From Crotalaria pallida (taxonomy: Eukaryota > Streptophyta > Magnoliopsida > Fabales > Fabaceae), in the NCBI GenBank assembly GCA_037953625.1, contig CM075650.1, forward strand, positions 124,045,706 through 124,109,705: 64,000 bases of DNA, read 5' to 3'. Below the pieces are notes generated by a model, which did not search any database, was not told where the DNA came from, and saw nothing but the letters and a program-made list of their open reading frames with translations. A program made the translations under genes and the position numbers. Below, one piece after another: positions 1 through 11,720 of the stretch. Within the stretch, counting starts at the first letter, position 1. Each line of letters opens with the position of its first letter.

Positions 1-131
1 CCTCAAATTTAAGAATATATAGATTATAATATTTGTATGTTTAGAATTATTTTTTATAATATATTAAGTATGTTTATGTCCAAGTATATGTTATTAATTA
101 TCAATTTTGAGATTTGTAAACACTCGTGTAT
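1..131. other. AT-rich flank of element 1
   Basis: This is AT-rich sequence without a recognisable gene or repeat end. Its last five bases (127-131, TGTAT) are repeated at 8734-8738 and form the target-site duplication of the element that follows. Confidence 0.6.
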
Positions 132-494
132 TGTAACATCCTAAACTTTATTTTAAATGAAATTATTATTATTAATCTAAGAAAAATTGGAATAATGACT
201 TACCGAATTTTGGTAGATAGGTGAGTGGTGATTATAAGTCCTAGGGGTGGTATAGAAGGCAATTGTGGCTTCGAGCGAAATTAACTAAGCGAAATCGGGA
301 GTTAAATCGGCGTTTTAGATGTTAGAAATCGACCGAAATGAGAAAATTAGAAATTTATTATAGGATTCTAAGAAAATAAATTCCACCGTTGGATAAGAAG
401 TTTGTGGGGTGAAGAAGCTTATCTAAAAATTTGGACCCGATCCGACGGTTAACGAAAAAGTTATGGCGAATCGAAGATTGAAAACCCTGTGTCA

Positions 495-728
495 CGCCCA
501 GGCGCACCAGCCATGCGCCCAGGCGGGTGCACTGTTCATTGGTGCACCAGCCAGTGAAAAACCCGCCCAGGCGAGTCCCCCATTCGCCCAGGCGCGCGCA
601 AATCCGCACCAGCCGCACCAGTTCGCGTTTGGCGCGCCAGAACTCCCACCACACGCACCAGCCGCACGCACCAGCAGCACCAGCTGGTGCCAGGACTCGC
701 CCAAGCGAGTGATAGGCTCGCCCAAGTG
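495..728 (+). promoter_or_regulatory. Three pairs of CGCCCA[G/A]GCG motifs, 21 bp pitch
   Basis: Copies start at 495 and 516, 564 and 585, and 698 and 719. Each pair has exactly 21 bp start to start with an 11 bp linker. The motif is an interrupted palindrome (CGCC-CA-GGCG). The 3' LTR repeats the layout at 6017/6038, 6086/6107 and 6229/6250. The block lies 363-597 bp from the LTR start, where related LTRs carry other paired palindromes. A role as protein sites or RNA hairpins is inference. Confidence 0.6.
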
Positions 729-1304
729 AGCGACGCACACCAGATCAGATCTGGTGCGTCGGATTCTGGCTTGGGGCCAAAGTTTTGATCTTGGCCACAC
801 GATTGTGGCTGCTCCCTAGGCTGAACATAAGGCACCAAAAACACTTCACTTCACCACCTTTCAACCCCAACTCAAGCTTATCATCTTCATCAAATCCTCT
901 CAACCCCAAGATCACTTCCATCACCATTCCTTCTCAAACACTTGATTTTTGGGCACCTCAAACCCAAAATCAACCAAACCCATCAAGCCTTGCACCATGG
1001 AAGTGGGTTGAAGCTTCATTTTTCTCCTCCCTTGATTCACACGATTTGCTCCCTCCTTCCTTCTTCTTGGTTTTCAAATTTCATCATCACTTGGGGTAAG
1101 TTGAACTCTAAGGCATGAGATTGATTCCCTTTCCAACTCTCCTTACTTCATAGAAATTGTATTTAAATCCTTAGGGTTCTTGCACTCATGAATATGTAGG
1201 ACTTTGTTTCATGCCGTCCAACCAAAACCAAGTCAAGGACAAGGAACTCACACAACAAGGATCCATGAGCTAGGACTTGAGATTCATCACCACCTCTTAA
1301 GAAG

Positions 1305-2773
1305 GTAAGAAGGGTTCGTATTACCTTAGCTTAGGAAGTAGATTCTCTTTAGTTATAGTGATGGCTAGGGGTAGAGAATGAGTATAGCATAAAACCTTAG
1401 GGTAGTTGATAATGAAAACAAATGAAATAATTAATGGAGAATAGAAAGAGAAACTAGTGTAATGTGTGAGAACAAATATATAAATGATGATGGATAGAAA
1501 GGGAATAATGGACTAAGTAGATATATAATTAGGGAGTAATGAGAATAAATAAGTTGACGAATCATAAGAAAGTAATAAAGGAAATTAAGAGTGGATAATA
1601 GAGTGAAAATAAATAGAGACTCGTTGTATGCTTGGAAAGATATGAAATTGTGGAAGGAATGAAATATTACATTATTGGGATAACCAAGAGGTAGGTAAAG
1701 AAAAGGGAAAGTGTTAATGATAGACTGGTTTTAATTTAGGAAGATGGCGGATAATAATTATGGAAGGTATAGAGAAATGTATTCTAAGAGAAAATGATGA
1801 ATGTATGATAGGAGAAAATGTTGATTGAGTGCTAAATAAGTAATGTGACTGAGAAATGTGTATGAAAGGGAATTAATAACGAAAAGGGCATTTGTGGCTA
1901 AAACGGGCTACGAGTGCTAAAGTTTGCAATGAAATTGAATGGAAATTATATAGAGAATGGGTTAAAAGTGAGTGGAATACTTGAACAATGGAACTATATT
2001 GTTAATGTGAGAAGGACCCACCTATTGAGGTGTGGATATAGGAATGTGAAAAGGTGAGTTTATGATATGAATGATGGTTTATGTACGAATGACCCTCCCG
2101 TAGGGAGTGCGGATATGTGAATGAGTATGAACGACCCTTCCAATGGAAGTGGAAATATGTATGAATGAACAATGACCCTCCATAACGGAGCGTGTATATA
2201 AATGGACCCTCCATAGCGGAGCGTGTATATAAATGGACCCTCCATAGCGGAGCGTGTATATAAATGGACCCTCCATAACGGAGCGTGTATATAAATGGAC
2301 CCTCCCTAAGTGGAGTGTGAAATTATATCAATGGACCCTCCATAACGGAGCGTGAATAATGGACCCTCCATGAAGAAGTGGATATGTGTATGTATATGGA
2401 CCCTCCATAGAGGAGTGGATAGATGCATGTTATGGACCCTCCCTAGGGGAGCGTGATAATGTATGTTATGGACCCGCCTATATGGCGTGTGTGAATGTGA
2501 TTAGGATCCGCCCTTGTGGTGTGCGAATAAATGGTAATAATACCCACCGAAAGGTGCGCGAAAGAATGGAATGGAAAGGAAAGACTAAAGCGGCATAGGG
2601 AAAGTATGTCATATAAAGGATAAGGAAAGGTTGGAATAAGTAAAAGGAAAGCAATTTAACATATGAATAAGGTATAATGGGTTAAGGTAGGTCCTTGGTT
2701 TGTTACTATGCTTTTGTATAAGCTATATTTCTATGTTCTGTGTAATGCTACCCTTCTTGCTATATTTTTACAG
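1305..2773 (+). other. Predicted intron inside the 5' LTR of element 1
   Basis: A strong donor (AAGAAG then GTAAGAAGG, GT at 1305) and a strong acceptor (TATATTTTTACAG, AG at 2772-2773) bracket 1469 bp containing the hairpin array. A second good donor lies at 1096 (TTGGG then GTAAGTT). Other LTRs here have similar intervals (gypsy A 1.46 kb, gypsy B 1.51 kb, solo LTR 1.36 kb). The prediction rests on splice-site sequence only. Confidence 0.45.
2019..2556 (+). repeat. Hairpin array with variable complementary stems, LTR of element 1
   Basis: About 14 short units, spaced mostly 25-45 bp apart, follow the plan GACC-stem-loop-stem-GTG. Stems differ but remain complementary: CACCT/AGGTG (2019-2032), CTCCC/GGGAG (2095-2107), CTTCC/GGAAG (2137-2149), CTCC/GGAG (2178-2190 and several tandem copies), CGCC/GGCG (2475-2487), CACC/GGTG (2545-2556). 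Part of the block (about 2171-2300) is a regular tandem repeat of about 31 bp. The 3' LTR carries the same array at about 7550-8090. Confidence 0.7.
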
Positions 2774-3214
2774 GTACAGAAGCGGAGCATGCACTAGCCG
2801 TGGCCGAGCAGGGACACACTCCACAATGTGGAGTGTGAATATTAGGGGTGTGATATTATGTTATTCCAAGAATGAAAACTTTGGCTTTTGATGTATAAAA
2901 ACTTTAAGTTTTGTCTTTTGGGGAGATTAAACTATTTTATAACTTGACTATTATTATTTTGGAGATGATGTACTCGAGTGTAATGAACTGATTTGTATTT
3001 TGCCCTGCTGGCATACTGCTGATTATGTAACAATGTTAAAACAGGTTTTCAAGGCAGAACTCATATTTTTGGAACGTCCATAAAACAAAGGAAACTCTGT
3101 CCGATTTGACAGAGATTTTTATAAGCTAAAATGGTTTTTTAAAAAAAAGAAATTTTTAAGTCACTAAATCAATCGGGGTAATTAGAGTATTAATTAAGAT
3201 AGGGTGTTACATTT

Positions 3215-3226
3215 TGGTATCAGAGC
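3215..3226 (+). other. Primer binding site, initiator tRNA-Met type
   Basis: TGGTATCAGAGC begins three bases after the 5' LTR. It is the classic complement of the 3' end of plant initiator tRNA-Met, used to prime minus-strand cDNA. Confidence 0.92.
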
Positions 3227-3387
3227 AGTTTAATCCTCGGCCTTGGAGTTGTACGTTACTCCAATGGTTACTCACCAAGCGAGTAATCGGTATAGAGTCA
3301 AATGTTTAAGTTATAGTGCTAGAGTGGTTAAGTAGTTATTTAGTTGTATAAGTATTAACTAGTTGTTCCGTTCAGGATTTAGTCAAT

Positions 3388-4517
3388 ATGGTTGGAAGGC
3401 GTGCAGAAAACGACAGAATAGCTGCTATCCTGGAAAGTATGGTCCAAATGCAGCAAGCTCAGGCAACGAATATGGCTCAAATGCAACAGGCCCACGCTGC
3501 GAATATCGCTCAAATGCATCACAATCAGACGGAGAACATAGCAGCAGCAGCAACAGCAGTGAACCTTCAACGACCAGCTCCGGCCGCGATCGATTGGATG
3601 GCCCGATTCAGAAAGAACGAGCCTCAAAAGTTTGAAGGAGGATTCAATCCTGATGGAGCGCAACTCTGGCTTCAGGGGATCGAGAAGATTTTCCGCTCTA
3701 TGGCACCACCGGATGAGCAAAGAATTGTACTGGCGCAATATATGTTAATAGGGGAAGCGGAGCACTGGTGGGATCAGACGCGAAGGGGTTTAGATGCAGG
3801 ACATCAGGCAATTACTTGGGATCTTTTTAAGATCCGATTTCTGGAAAAGTATTTTCCTGAGGATGTCCGCAGAGAAAAGGAGATCGCCTTTCTGCAGCTA
3901 GTGCAAGGGGATCTGAGCGTCGGGGAGTATGCTGCTAAGTTTGAAGATCTGATCCGATATGCCGGAAGCTACAGAGACGCTAATGAAAGGACTAAATGCA
4001 TCAAATTCGAGACAGGACTTCGTTCGGAGATTAAGATGGCCTTTGAGTATCAGAACATTGCAAATTTGTCCCAACTGGTTAATATGACCAGTACTTATGA
4101 AAAGAGTAAGAAGCACAGGGCGGAATAAAAAGTTAAGAGTGGGCAGAAGGCAGGAGGTCCAATCAGAAATGATGAGCCAACTCAAAGATCAATCCCTTAT
4201 GTTTTCCCCACAACAGGGCAACAGTCCCAAGAATTATGGGCAAGAGTGAGACTGCTGTGGATACTCCCCCATCATGCTCACATTGTGGAAAGCAGCATGG
4301 TGGAGAGTGTTGGTTTAGGAACCAAACTAGAAGAAGTTTTAGTTGTTTTGTGTGCGGACAACCCGGACACTATGCTGCTAATTGTCCCATGAATGCTATG
4401 AAGAAAGAGGTGAATACAGCTAGAGCCCATCCAGTAGGTGCAAGACGATCTATCCAGAGAGGAAAGGTACTCACTTCGGAAGGGAAGGAAGTGGAGGATG
4501 CAGGCAAGCCGTACTAA
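3388..4517 (+). pseudogene. gag: Damaged gag of element 1
   Basis: Gag forms the particle in which retrotransposon RNA is packaged. The first frame (3388-4128, 246 codons) starts at ATG 3388. It shows a glutamine/alanine-rich N terminus (MQQAQATNMAQMQQAHAAN), then a typical Ty3/gypsy gag domain with LWLQGIEKIFRSM, GEAEHWWDQT, FLEKYFPEDVRREKE and GDLSVGEYAAKFEDL. It stops at TAA 4126-4128. Reading stays open downstream until a frame change near 4225-4236. The second frame (4236-4517) carries CSHCGKQHGGECW and the CCHC knuckle CFVCGQPGHYAANC for RNA binding. The premature stop plus frameshift make this copy a pseudogene. No pol follows. Possible protease relics just after 4518 (LVTESHACMFPL) lack a visible DSG or DTG triad. 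Confidence 0.85.
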
Positions 4518-5638
4518 GGTAAACGCTGAGTCTCTGATACTCTCTGGGAGACGATGTTTAGTTACCGAGTCACATGCTTGTATGTTTCCCTTAATTATTA
4601 CTTGAACGGAAATGAAGTTGCTCCAAATTGGAAATCCCCTATGAGTCTTAGGTGTTGATCTTTGATGATCAGAAACCTCTTTAGTGAAAACTTAGAAAAG
4701 CATGTGCTATTTAGAGCCTTGATCCCTAATTTCTGAATAAAGAGTTATGTAATTTAAGAAAAACGCATAGATGCAACTACACTTATTAGGAATAAATCAG
4801 AAAGAATAAAGTGCTAAGTTTTTGAATGCCAAGTAGAAAGTAACCAAACTCCGTGATAATGTCGTTGTCTAATAGAATGTAAGGTTAGAACCGACCCCTC
4901 TGATCCTACATCTGTTAAATGATGATGCTATCAGAAAAACCGCCGATGATGTGCTGTTAACGGACGTAAGATGGGGTTGGTCGCCTCGATCTTTGCATCT
5001 ATTAACGGACGATATCATGGCAGCCTTCTTAATAAAGTGAGAAATTAATTGCGGTAGGAATTCTGCAAATACAAAGATCCATTAGTGGGATAGACACTAA
5101 CTTGAATGGTGTTCTTCCCAAAATTCCTTACGCCTAATCGAGTACTAGACCCACAACGAAGCCTAAGGATAAGAGTCTCCAGCTATATTATCAGCCAGTA
5201 GTAGTGTAATCAAGCATAGATCCTTTAGGAATAAGGTGAAACTTCATAGAAAACGCCTTTAGTTTTCGTGGGAACCAGTGTAGGTGCTGGTAACTCAAAA
5301 CCCCCGGGATCTCACCAAGATCCCTGAATGGACAAACATAATAGAAACCAATCTTAACAATTGTGTGAAGGAGCCACACAAAAATCAGTTAGCTTGATTC
5401 GAATTCATACTCCCATTGAGTACAAGAACTTAAGGGTATACGGGTACGAAGGGGTATGCCTACAATAAGTGGGGGAGAGCTTAATTACGAAACTTTAAAG
5501 ATCCTTGTCGGGGTAACCACGGAGTGAAGTGTAGACAAGCGGGAGCGACGGAATTAAGGAATATAATTGTAAAAAGTTTCCAATGGGATGGTTCTCCAAT
5601 TGAAGGAACTGAACGGAATTTCGGGGACGAAATTCTAA
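4518..5638 (+). other. Non-coding interior of element 1
   Basis: About 1.1 kb lies between the damaged gag and the polypurine tract. I see no reverse transcriptase, RNase H or integrase motif on either strand and no long frame. The last 30 bases or so resemble the 3' end of gypsy pol regions (GGAATTTCGGGGACGAAATT). It may be the remnant of a large internal deletion that removed pol. Confidence 0.55.
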
Positions 5639-5653
5639 TAAGTGGGGGAGAAT
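5639..5653 (+). other. Polypurine tract of element 1
   Basis: AAGTGGGGGAGAAT abuts the 3' LTR start TGTAAC. The inverse of the same tract flanks the 3' LTRs of gypsy A and B. It primes plus-strand DNA synthesis. Confidence 0.8.
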
Positions 5654-8600
5654 TGTAACATCCTAAACTTTATTTTAAATGAAATTATTATTATTAATCT
5701 AAGAAAAATTGGAATAATGACTTACCGAATTTTGGTAGATAGGTGAGTGGTGATTATAAGTCCTAAGGGTGGTATAGAAGGAAATTGTGGCTTCGAGCGA
5801 AATTAACTAAGCGAAATCGGGAGTTAAATCGGTGTTTTAGATGTTAGAAATCGATCGAAATGAGAAAATTAGAAATTTATTATAGGATTCTAAGAAAATA
5901 AATTCCACCGTTGGATAAGAAGTTTGTGGGGTGAAGAAGCTTATCTAAAAATTTGGACCCGATCCGACGGTTAACGAAAAAGTTATGGCGAATCGAAAAT
6001 TGAAAACCCTGTGTCACGCCCAGGCGCACCAGCCATGCGCCCAGGCGGGTGCACTGTTCATTGGTGCACCAGCCAGTGAAAAACCCGCCCAGGCAAGTCC
6101 CCCATTCACCCAGGCGCGCACAAATCCGCACCAGCCGCACCAATTCGCGTTTGGCGCGCCAGAACTCCCACCACACGCACCAGCCGCACGTATCAGGCGC
6201 ACCAGCAGCACCAGCTTGTGCCAGGACTCGCCCAAGCGAGTGATAGGCTCGCCCAAGCGAGCGACGCACACCAGATCATATTTGGTGCGTCGGATTCTGG
6301 CTTGGGGCCAAAGTTTTGATCTTGGCCACACGATTGTGGCTGCTCCCTAGGCTGAACATAAGGCACCAAAAACACTTCACTTCACCACCTTTCAACCCCA
6401 ACTCAAGCTTATCATCTTCATCAAATCCTCTCAACTCCAAGATCACTTCCATCACCATTCCTTCTCAAACACTTGATTTTTGGGCACCTCAAACCCAAAA
6501 TCAACCAAACCCATCAAGCCTTGCACCATGGAAGTGGGTTGAAGCTTCATTTCTCTCCTCCCTTGATTCACACGATTTGCTCCCTCCTTCCTTCTTCTTG
6601 GTTTTCAAATTTCATCATCACTTGGGGTAAGTTGAACTCTAAGGCATGAGATTGATTCCCTTTCCAACTCTCCTTAGTTCATAGAAATTGTATTTAAATC
6701 CTTAGGGTTCTTGCACTCATGAATATGTAGGACTTTGTTTCATGCCATCCAACCAAAACCAAGTCAAGGACAAGGAACTCACACAACAAGGATCCATGAG
6801 CTAGGACTTGAGATTCATCACCACCTCTTAAGAAGGTAAGAAGGGTTCGTATTACCTTAGCTTAGGAAGTAGATTCTCTTTAGTTATAGTGATGGCTAGG
6901 GGTAGAGAATGAGTATGGCATAAAACCTTAGGGTAGTTGATAATGAAAACAAATGAAATAATTAATGGAGAATAGAAAGAGAAACTAGTGTAATGTGTGA
7001 GAACAAATATATAAATGATGATGGATAGAAAGGGAATGATGGACTAAGTAGATATATAATTAGGGAGTAATGAGAATACATAAGTTGACGAATCATAAGA
7101 AAGTTATAAAGGAAATTAAGAGTGGATAATAGAGTGAAAATAAATAGAGACTCGTTGTATGCTTGGAATGATATGAAATTGTGGAAGGAATGAAATATTA
7201 CATTATTGGGATAACCAAGAGATAGGTAAAGAAAAGGGAAAGTGTTAATGATAGACTGGTTTTAATTTAGGAAGATGGCGGATAATAATTATGGAAGGTA
7301 TAGAGAAATGTATTCTAAGAGAAAATGATGAATGTATGATAGGAGAAAATGTTGATTGAGTGCTAAATAAGTAATGTGACTGAGAAATGTGTATGAAAGG
7401 GAATTAATAACGAAAAGGGCATTTGTGGCTAAAACGGGCTACGAGTGCTAAAGTTTGCAATGAAATTGAATGGAAATTATATAGAGAATGGGTTAAAAGT
7501 GAGTGGAATACTTGAACAATGGAACTATATTGTTAATGTGAGAAGGACCCACCTATTGAGGTGTGGATATAAGAATGTGAAAAGGTGAGTTTATGATATG
7601 AATGATGGTTTATGTACGAATGACCCTCCCGTAGGGAGTGCGGATATGTGAATGAGTATGAACGACCCTTCCAATGGAAGTGGAAATATGTATGAATGAA
7701 CAATGACCCTCCATAACGGAGCGTGTATATAAATGGACCCTCCATAGCGGAGCGTGTATATAAATGGACACTCCATAACGGAGCGTGTATATAAATGGAC
7801 CCTCCATAACGGAGCGTGTATATAAATGGACCCTCCCTAAGTGGAGTGTGAAATTATATCAATGGACCCTCCATAACGGAGCGTGAATAATGGACCCTCC
7901 ATGAAGGAGTGGATATGTGTATGTATATGGACCCTCCATAGAGGAGTGGATAGATGCATGTTATGGACCCTCCCTAGGGGAGTGTGATAATGTATGTTAT
8001 GGACCCACCTATATGGCGAGTGTGAATGTGATTAGGAGCCGCCCTTGTGGTGTGCGAATAAATGGTAATAATACCCACCGAAAGGTGCGCGAAAGAATGG
8101 AATGGAAAGGAAAGACTAAAGCGGCATAGGGAAAGTATGTCATATAAAGGATAAGAAAAGGTTGGAATAAATAAAAGGAAAGCAATTTAACATATGAATA
8201 AGGTATAATGGGTTAGGGTAGGTCCTTGGTTTGTTACTATGCTTTTGTAGAAGCTATATTTCTAAGTTCTGTGTAATTCTATCCTTCTTGCTATATTTTT
8301 ACAGGTACAGAAGCAGAGCATGCACTAGCCGTGGCCGAGCAGGGACATTGTGGAGTGTGAATATTAGGGGTGTGATATTATGTTATTCCAAGAATGAAAA
8401 CTTTGGCTTTTGATGTATAAAAACTTTAAGTTTTGTCTTTTGGGGAGATTAAACTATTTTATAACTTGACTATTATTATTTTGGAGATGATGTACTCGAG
8501 TGTAATGAACTGATTTGTATTTTGCCCTGCTGGCATACTGCTGATTATGTAACAATGTTAAAACAGGTTTTCAAGGCAGAACTCATATTTTTGGAACGTC

Positions 8601-8733
8601 CATAAAACAAAGGAAACTCTGTCCGATTTGATAGAGATTTTTATAAGCTAAAATGGTTTTAAAAAAAAAAGAAATTTTTAAGTCACTAAATCAATCGGGG
8701 TAATTAGAGTATTAATTAAGATAGGGTGTTACT
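5654..8733 (+). repeat. 3' LTR of element 1
   Basis: This is the second copy of the 3080 bp LTR. Its final base is T (GGGTGTTACT) where the 5' LTR has A. The TSD TGTAT follows directly at 8734, which fixes the end. Differences from the 5' copy include a shortened stretch near 8344 where the 5' copy reads GGGACACACTCCACAATGTGG. Confidence 0.9.
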
Positions 8734-8738
8734 TGTAT

Positions 8739-9547
8739 TTATGAGTCGAGTTTACGATTCGAGTTTATCTACCCTTTATGAGTTTACTAGAACTCTCAAA
8801 TTTGACAACGATGATTATACTTCATCCAAATAGAGAGAATTGTTTTCAAAATAACCGTAACTGAACTGTTTAAAAGCATATTTTCTATTTCAGATTAAAA
8901 CCGGTCCATTTGTAAAACAATTGCACCGATTAAACCAAACTACTCAAATTGGTTGAACCGTTTATGAGTCTATCGCAAACACTATTTCCGTTCCAAAAAT
9001 ACAAACCCTAATTGCAAACATTAGGTATATCTTAATCAACGAACCCTAATTTCTTCTATTCTTCCATTGCAAACATTATTTGACTTCTTTTAATCTTTGT
9101 TTCTTGGTTTTGAAAAATGGTTCTCTCTTAATTTTTCTTATTTTGCATATATCTTTTAGTTTTAAATAAGGGTCTTCAAAATAACCAAACCATTTAAACC
9201 AAACCACAATTGAACCATATGAACCGCTTTCTTAAAACCAGTTTTTATAACTAAGCCAATTTTTGCCGACAAGTGTTTTGGTTTGGTCCTTATAACTGAA
9301 CCTAATATTGCATTTCCCTATCTACCCTCGGTTTTCCCAATCAGATTCCCTCTCGCGACCTCCGACCATTCTATAGACGAGAGATTTTATAGTCACACAA
9401 TTAGTTCATTAAGGGGACAGATTTGCTAATTATATAAAATTAGTACTAACGTATTTAAACCTACACTTCTCGAAAAATAATTGTTATTGCGGTCAAAATT
9501 AAAACTTCTAGATTTGATAATTGTTCTTTCACTTATAAACATACATG

Positions 9548-9584
<37 letters not shown>

Positions 9585-11720
9585 ATTATACATTTTCATA
9601 TATTACTGAATTTACTTAGTTGGTAATTCATATTCTATTTAATGGTTTAATATATGGTTTGTAATATAACGTTTATCCTTAGGTTTCTTTAAAAGCTCAT
9701 ATTCAAGACTGTTAATATTTAACCTTTCGTCAATTAAAATTTGTTGGGAAAATTCTTTTCATAAGAATTGTCAAAACTTAAATTATAAGTTAGATAATTA
9801 AGATTCTATAACTATCTTATTTGTGAAAATTTGGATAAAATTTTGACGGAGTTAGTTTAAAATATGAATATTTTCTTTATAAAATCATTTGCCTGCCATA
9901 CCTATTCGGACTTTGATAATTATATGTAAACGTTTATATACCAAAGTAATAAAGTTTAAAAATTTATATTTATATATTATACCTATATCTCGTATGAAAT
10001 TATAACTTATATCAAATATACTTTTCAACTTTATTGTATGACGAAATTAGTGAATTTACCATACATTTCAACTTAAATCAATACATTAAAATTTATCGCA
10101 TATTACTAATGTAATTCATTCCTTTGTGTCCAACATCATTAAATTTCTGTTTCGCCCAAAACAATATTAACGTAGTACTCAACTAATATACTTAACACTT
10201 ACTAATGTTCAAAATTTATAATTTATTTATTAAACGGTTTTGGGTACACTATTTATAAAATTTTAGAAGTCATAACTACCCGACCTTTATTTCCTTTCAA
10301 AACATGTATAACTCATTTTCTGATTATCTTTTTCTATCATGAGGTATTGGGAGTTACTACTCCCCCACTTAGAAATTGATTAGTTTCTATTTTACTTTCA
10401 TGTTATCGTAAAGTTTCCATAATTTAAAGTCAAAAGTAATTATCCTATATATATATATATATATAAACAAATAATTAATGTATGTATTTATAATTCTTTT
10501 CCTAATACAAGCATTCAACTTTCTTTTCCTATAGCTTCTTGTTTCATTCATTTCTCTTAATTATATTAGACATGTTTTATAGTATAAATCATTCATATAC
10601 ATTATTGAATATCCTTTGAATACGATACTAGAATTTATGTAGAAATTTGGTCAGAGTTTCCTCTAAAATATGGATCTTTTCCAATTTATTAAACACCTGT
10701 TTGAACCGGTAATTATCAAGACCATACTATCTCATTCAATCCAATTGTATCTCAGTTTTATACATTCATAGTTTAATAAACTCCATAATTCATAAACATG
10801 TGCGATAGGAATAATTGGCCAATATATTATCACATAAACAATTTCATATTAAATGAAATTAAAATATAGTCGCACTATAGCTCTTCTTAAACATATTTGA
10901 TACATAATTTATTATGAACTCTATTGCTATGTTTCCATCCGTTAATTGCATATATTACAACCAAATTTCCACAATCATCATATCACTCAATATATCCTCA
11001 TAGTTCATTCAGTTTCTATTTCATAATCACATAATCTATTTCAGCATCAATTCATTCGGTCCTTTTAATTTCATTTTACATTTCCATTGAAAATCTAAAT
11101 ATCCGTTCTTTTTCAGGCTACATCACCTATGTCAATTTTAACATTTTCATTGGATTCAAACTTATTTCATGGGCTTTACATTCCCAATTCACCATAGTCA
11201 TACAATTTATTCTCATTTCAAGTTTACACTTATCTGATAAAAATTAATTCATATCCAATCGATATCAAAATTTTCGGAGGGTCAAAAGGGTTAGCATCAT
11301 CTATCATAACAAATACTTATTCTTTTATATGATATATTCAAACTTCTAGATTTCAATGGTATCATCTCCCAATGAATGTAAGTATTGGGGTGATCAGTCC
11401 CAATCCCACATTCCATTGGTGGTAATAATCTTCATCCAGATTAAATCTTCACACTTCGTGCCCATAACTTTCTATTTCAAATATTCATATAAACATTATT
11501 CATTTTCACTTCTTGTTAGTTCAATACTAAGGATTTCTCTTTCTCTTTCGAATTCCATCAATTATTTTCATTCTTTTGCCACCCATTAGATTATTTGCAA
11601 ATGGATAAGTATTCTCCTTCTCTTTCTCGCACTGAATTCCTAGTGAGCTCTCCTAGGTTTCCGGTGTCAAAATCATTCTTTTCTCAAACACATTTTTAAC
11701 TTTTCCAATACTTTCCATTT
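8739..11720. other. AT-rich degraded repeat DNA between elements
   Basis: No gene is supported in these 3 kb. It holds a (TA)n run at about 9551-9580 and another at about 10446-10465. At 8890-9300 there are scattered AACCAAAC, AACCGGT and GGTTTGGT words, like the subterminal repeats of some plant hAT elements, but no terminal repeats are visible. TACTCCCCCACTT at 10360-10372 follows GGGAGTTAC and looks like an inverted polypurine tract beside an eroded LTR end. GGTCAGAGTTTCCTCTAAAATATG near 10650 matches the start of the solo LTR (59583), so reverse-oriented LTR debris is present. Confidence 0.5.

Larger units (their letters stand above)
132..3211 (+). repeat. 5' LTR of element 1
   Basis: The copy is TG...CA bounded and matches 5654-8733 along its whole length, with scattered substitutions and small indels. 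The segment at 375-470 (around CCGACGGTTAACGAAAAAGT) is homologous, in reverse orientation, to 40280-40370 of LTR C and 61880-61980 of the solo LTR. Element 1 therefore belongs to the same LTR superfamily as those two. It contains paired CGCCCAGGCG motifs, a predicted intron and a hairpin array. I found no convincing TATA box. Confidence 0.9.
132..8733 (+). mobile_element. Element 1: gag-only (TR-GAG-like) Ty3/gypsy LTR retrotransposon
   Basis: Two 3080 bp direct repeats (132-3211 and 5654-8733) flank an interior of about 2.44 kb. The LTRs begin TGTAACATCC; the 5' copy ends GGGTGTTACA. A tRNA-Met-type primer site follows the 5' LTR, and a purine-rich tract (AAGTGGGGGAGAAT) precedes the 3' LTR. 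TSD TGTAT lies at 127-131 and 8734-8738. The interior holds only a damaged gag and no visible reverse transcriptase or integrase, so the element is non-autonomous and would need pol supplied by a relative. The phrase AATTTCGGGGACGAAATT before the polypurine tract also occurs, inverted, next to the tracts of gypsy A and B, which indicates the same broad lineage. The LTRs look very similar by eye, so insertion was probably fairly recent. Confidence 0.9.

Noticed and set aside
785..1099. 104-codon frame in the element 1 LTR, repeated at 6316-6630
   Set aside because: It begins with TTG, not ATG, its conservation is only the LTR duplication, and no family signature is visible.
2002..2276. Overlapping minus-strand frames with periodic peptides (MEGPFIYTLRYGG) in the element 1 LTR
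   Set aside because: They are translations of the 31 bp hairpin repeat; the periodicity comes from the DNA repeat and there is no independent coding signal.
3215..3226. tRNA-Met-like sequence as a tRNA gene
   Set aside because: Only the acceptor-end complement is present at each site (here, 33758, 51624, 57444, 59399); these are primer binding sites without a cloverleaf.
4540..4600. Possible retropepsin after the element 1 gag
   Set aside because: The catalytic DSG or DTG triad is not visible and the frame breaks at once; kept only as a remark in the gag entry.
11356..11589. 77-codon plus-strand frame in the AT-rich spacer
   Set aside because: Its composition is typical of random AT-rich translation, with no homologous motif and no nearby signals.
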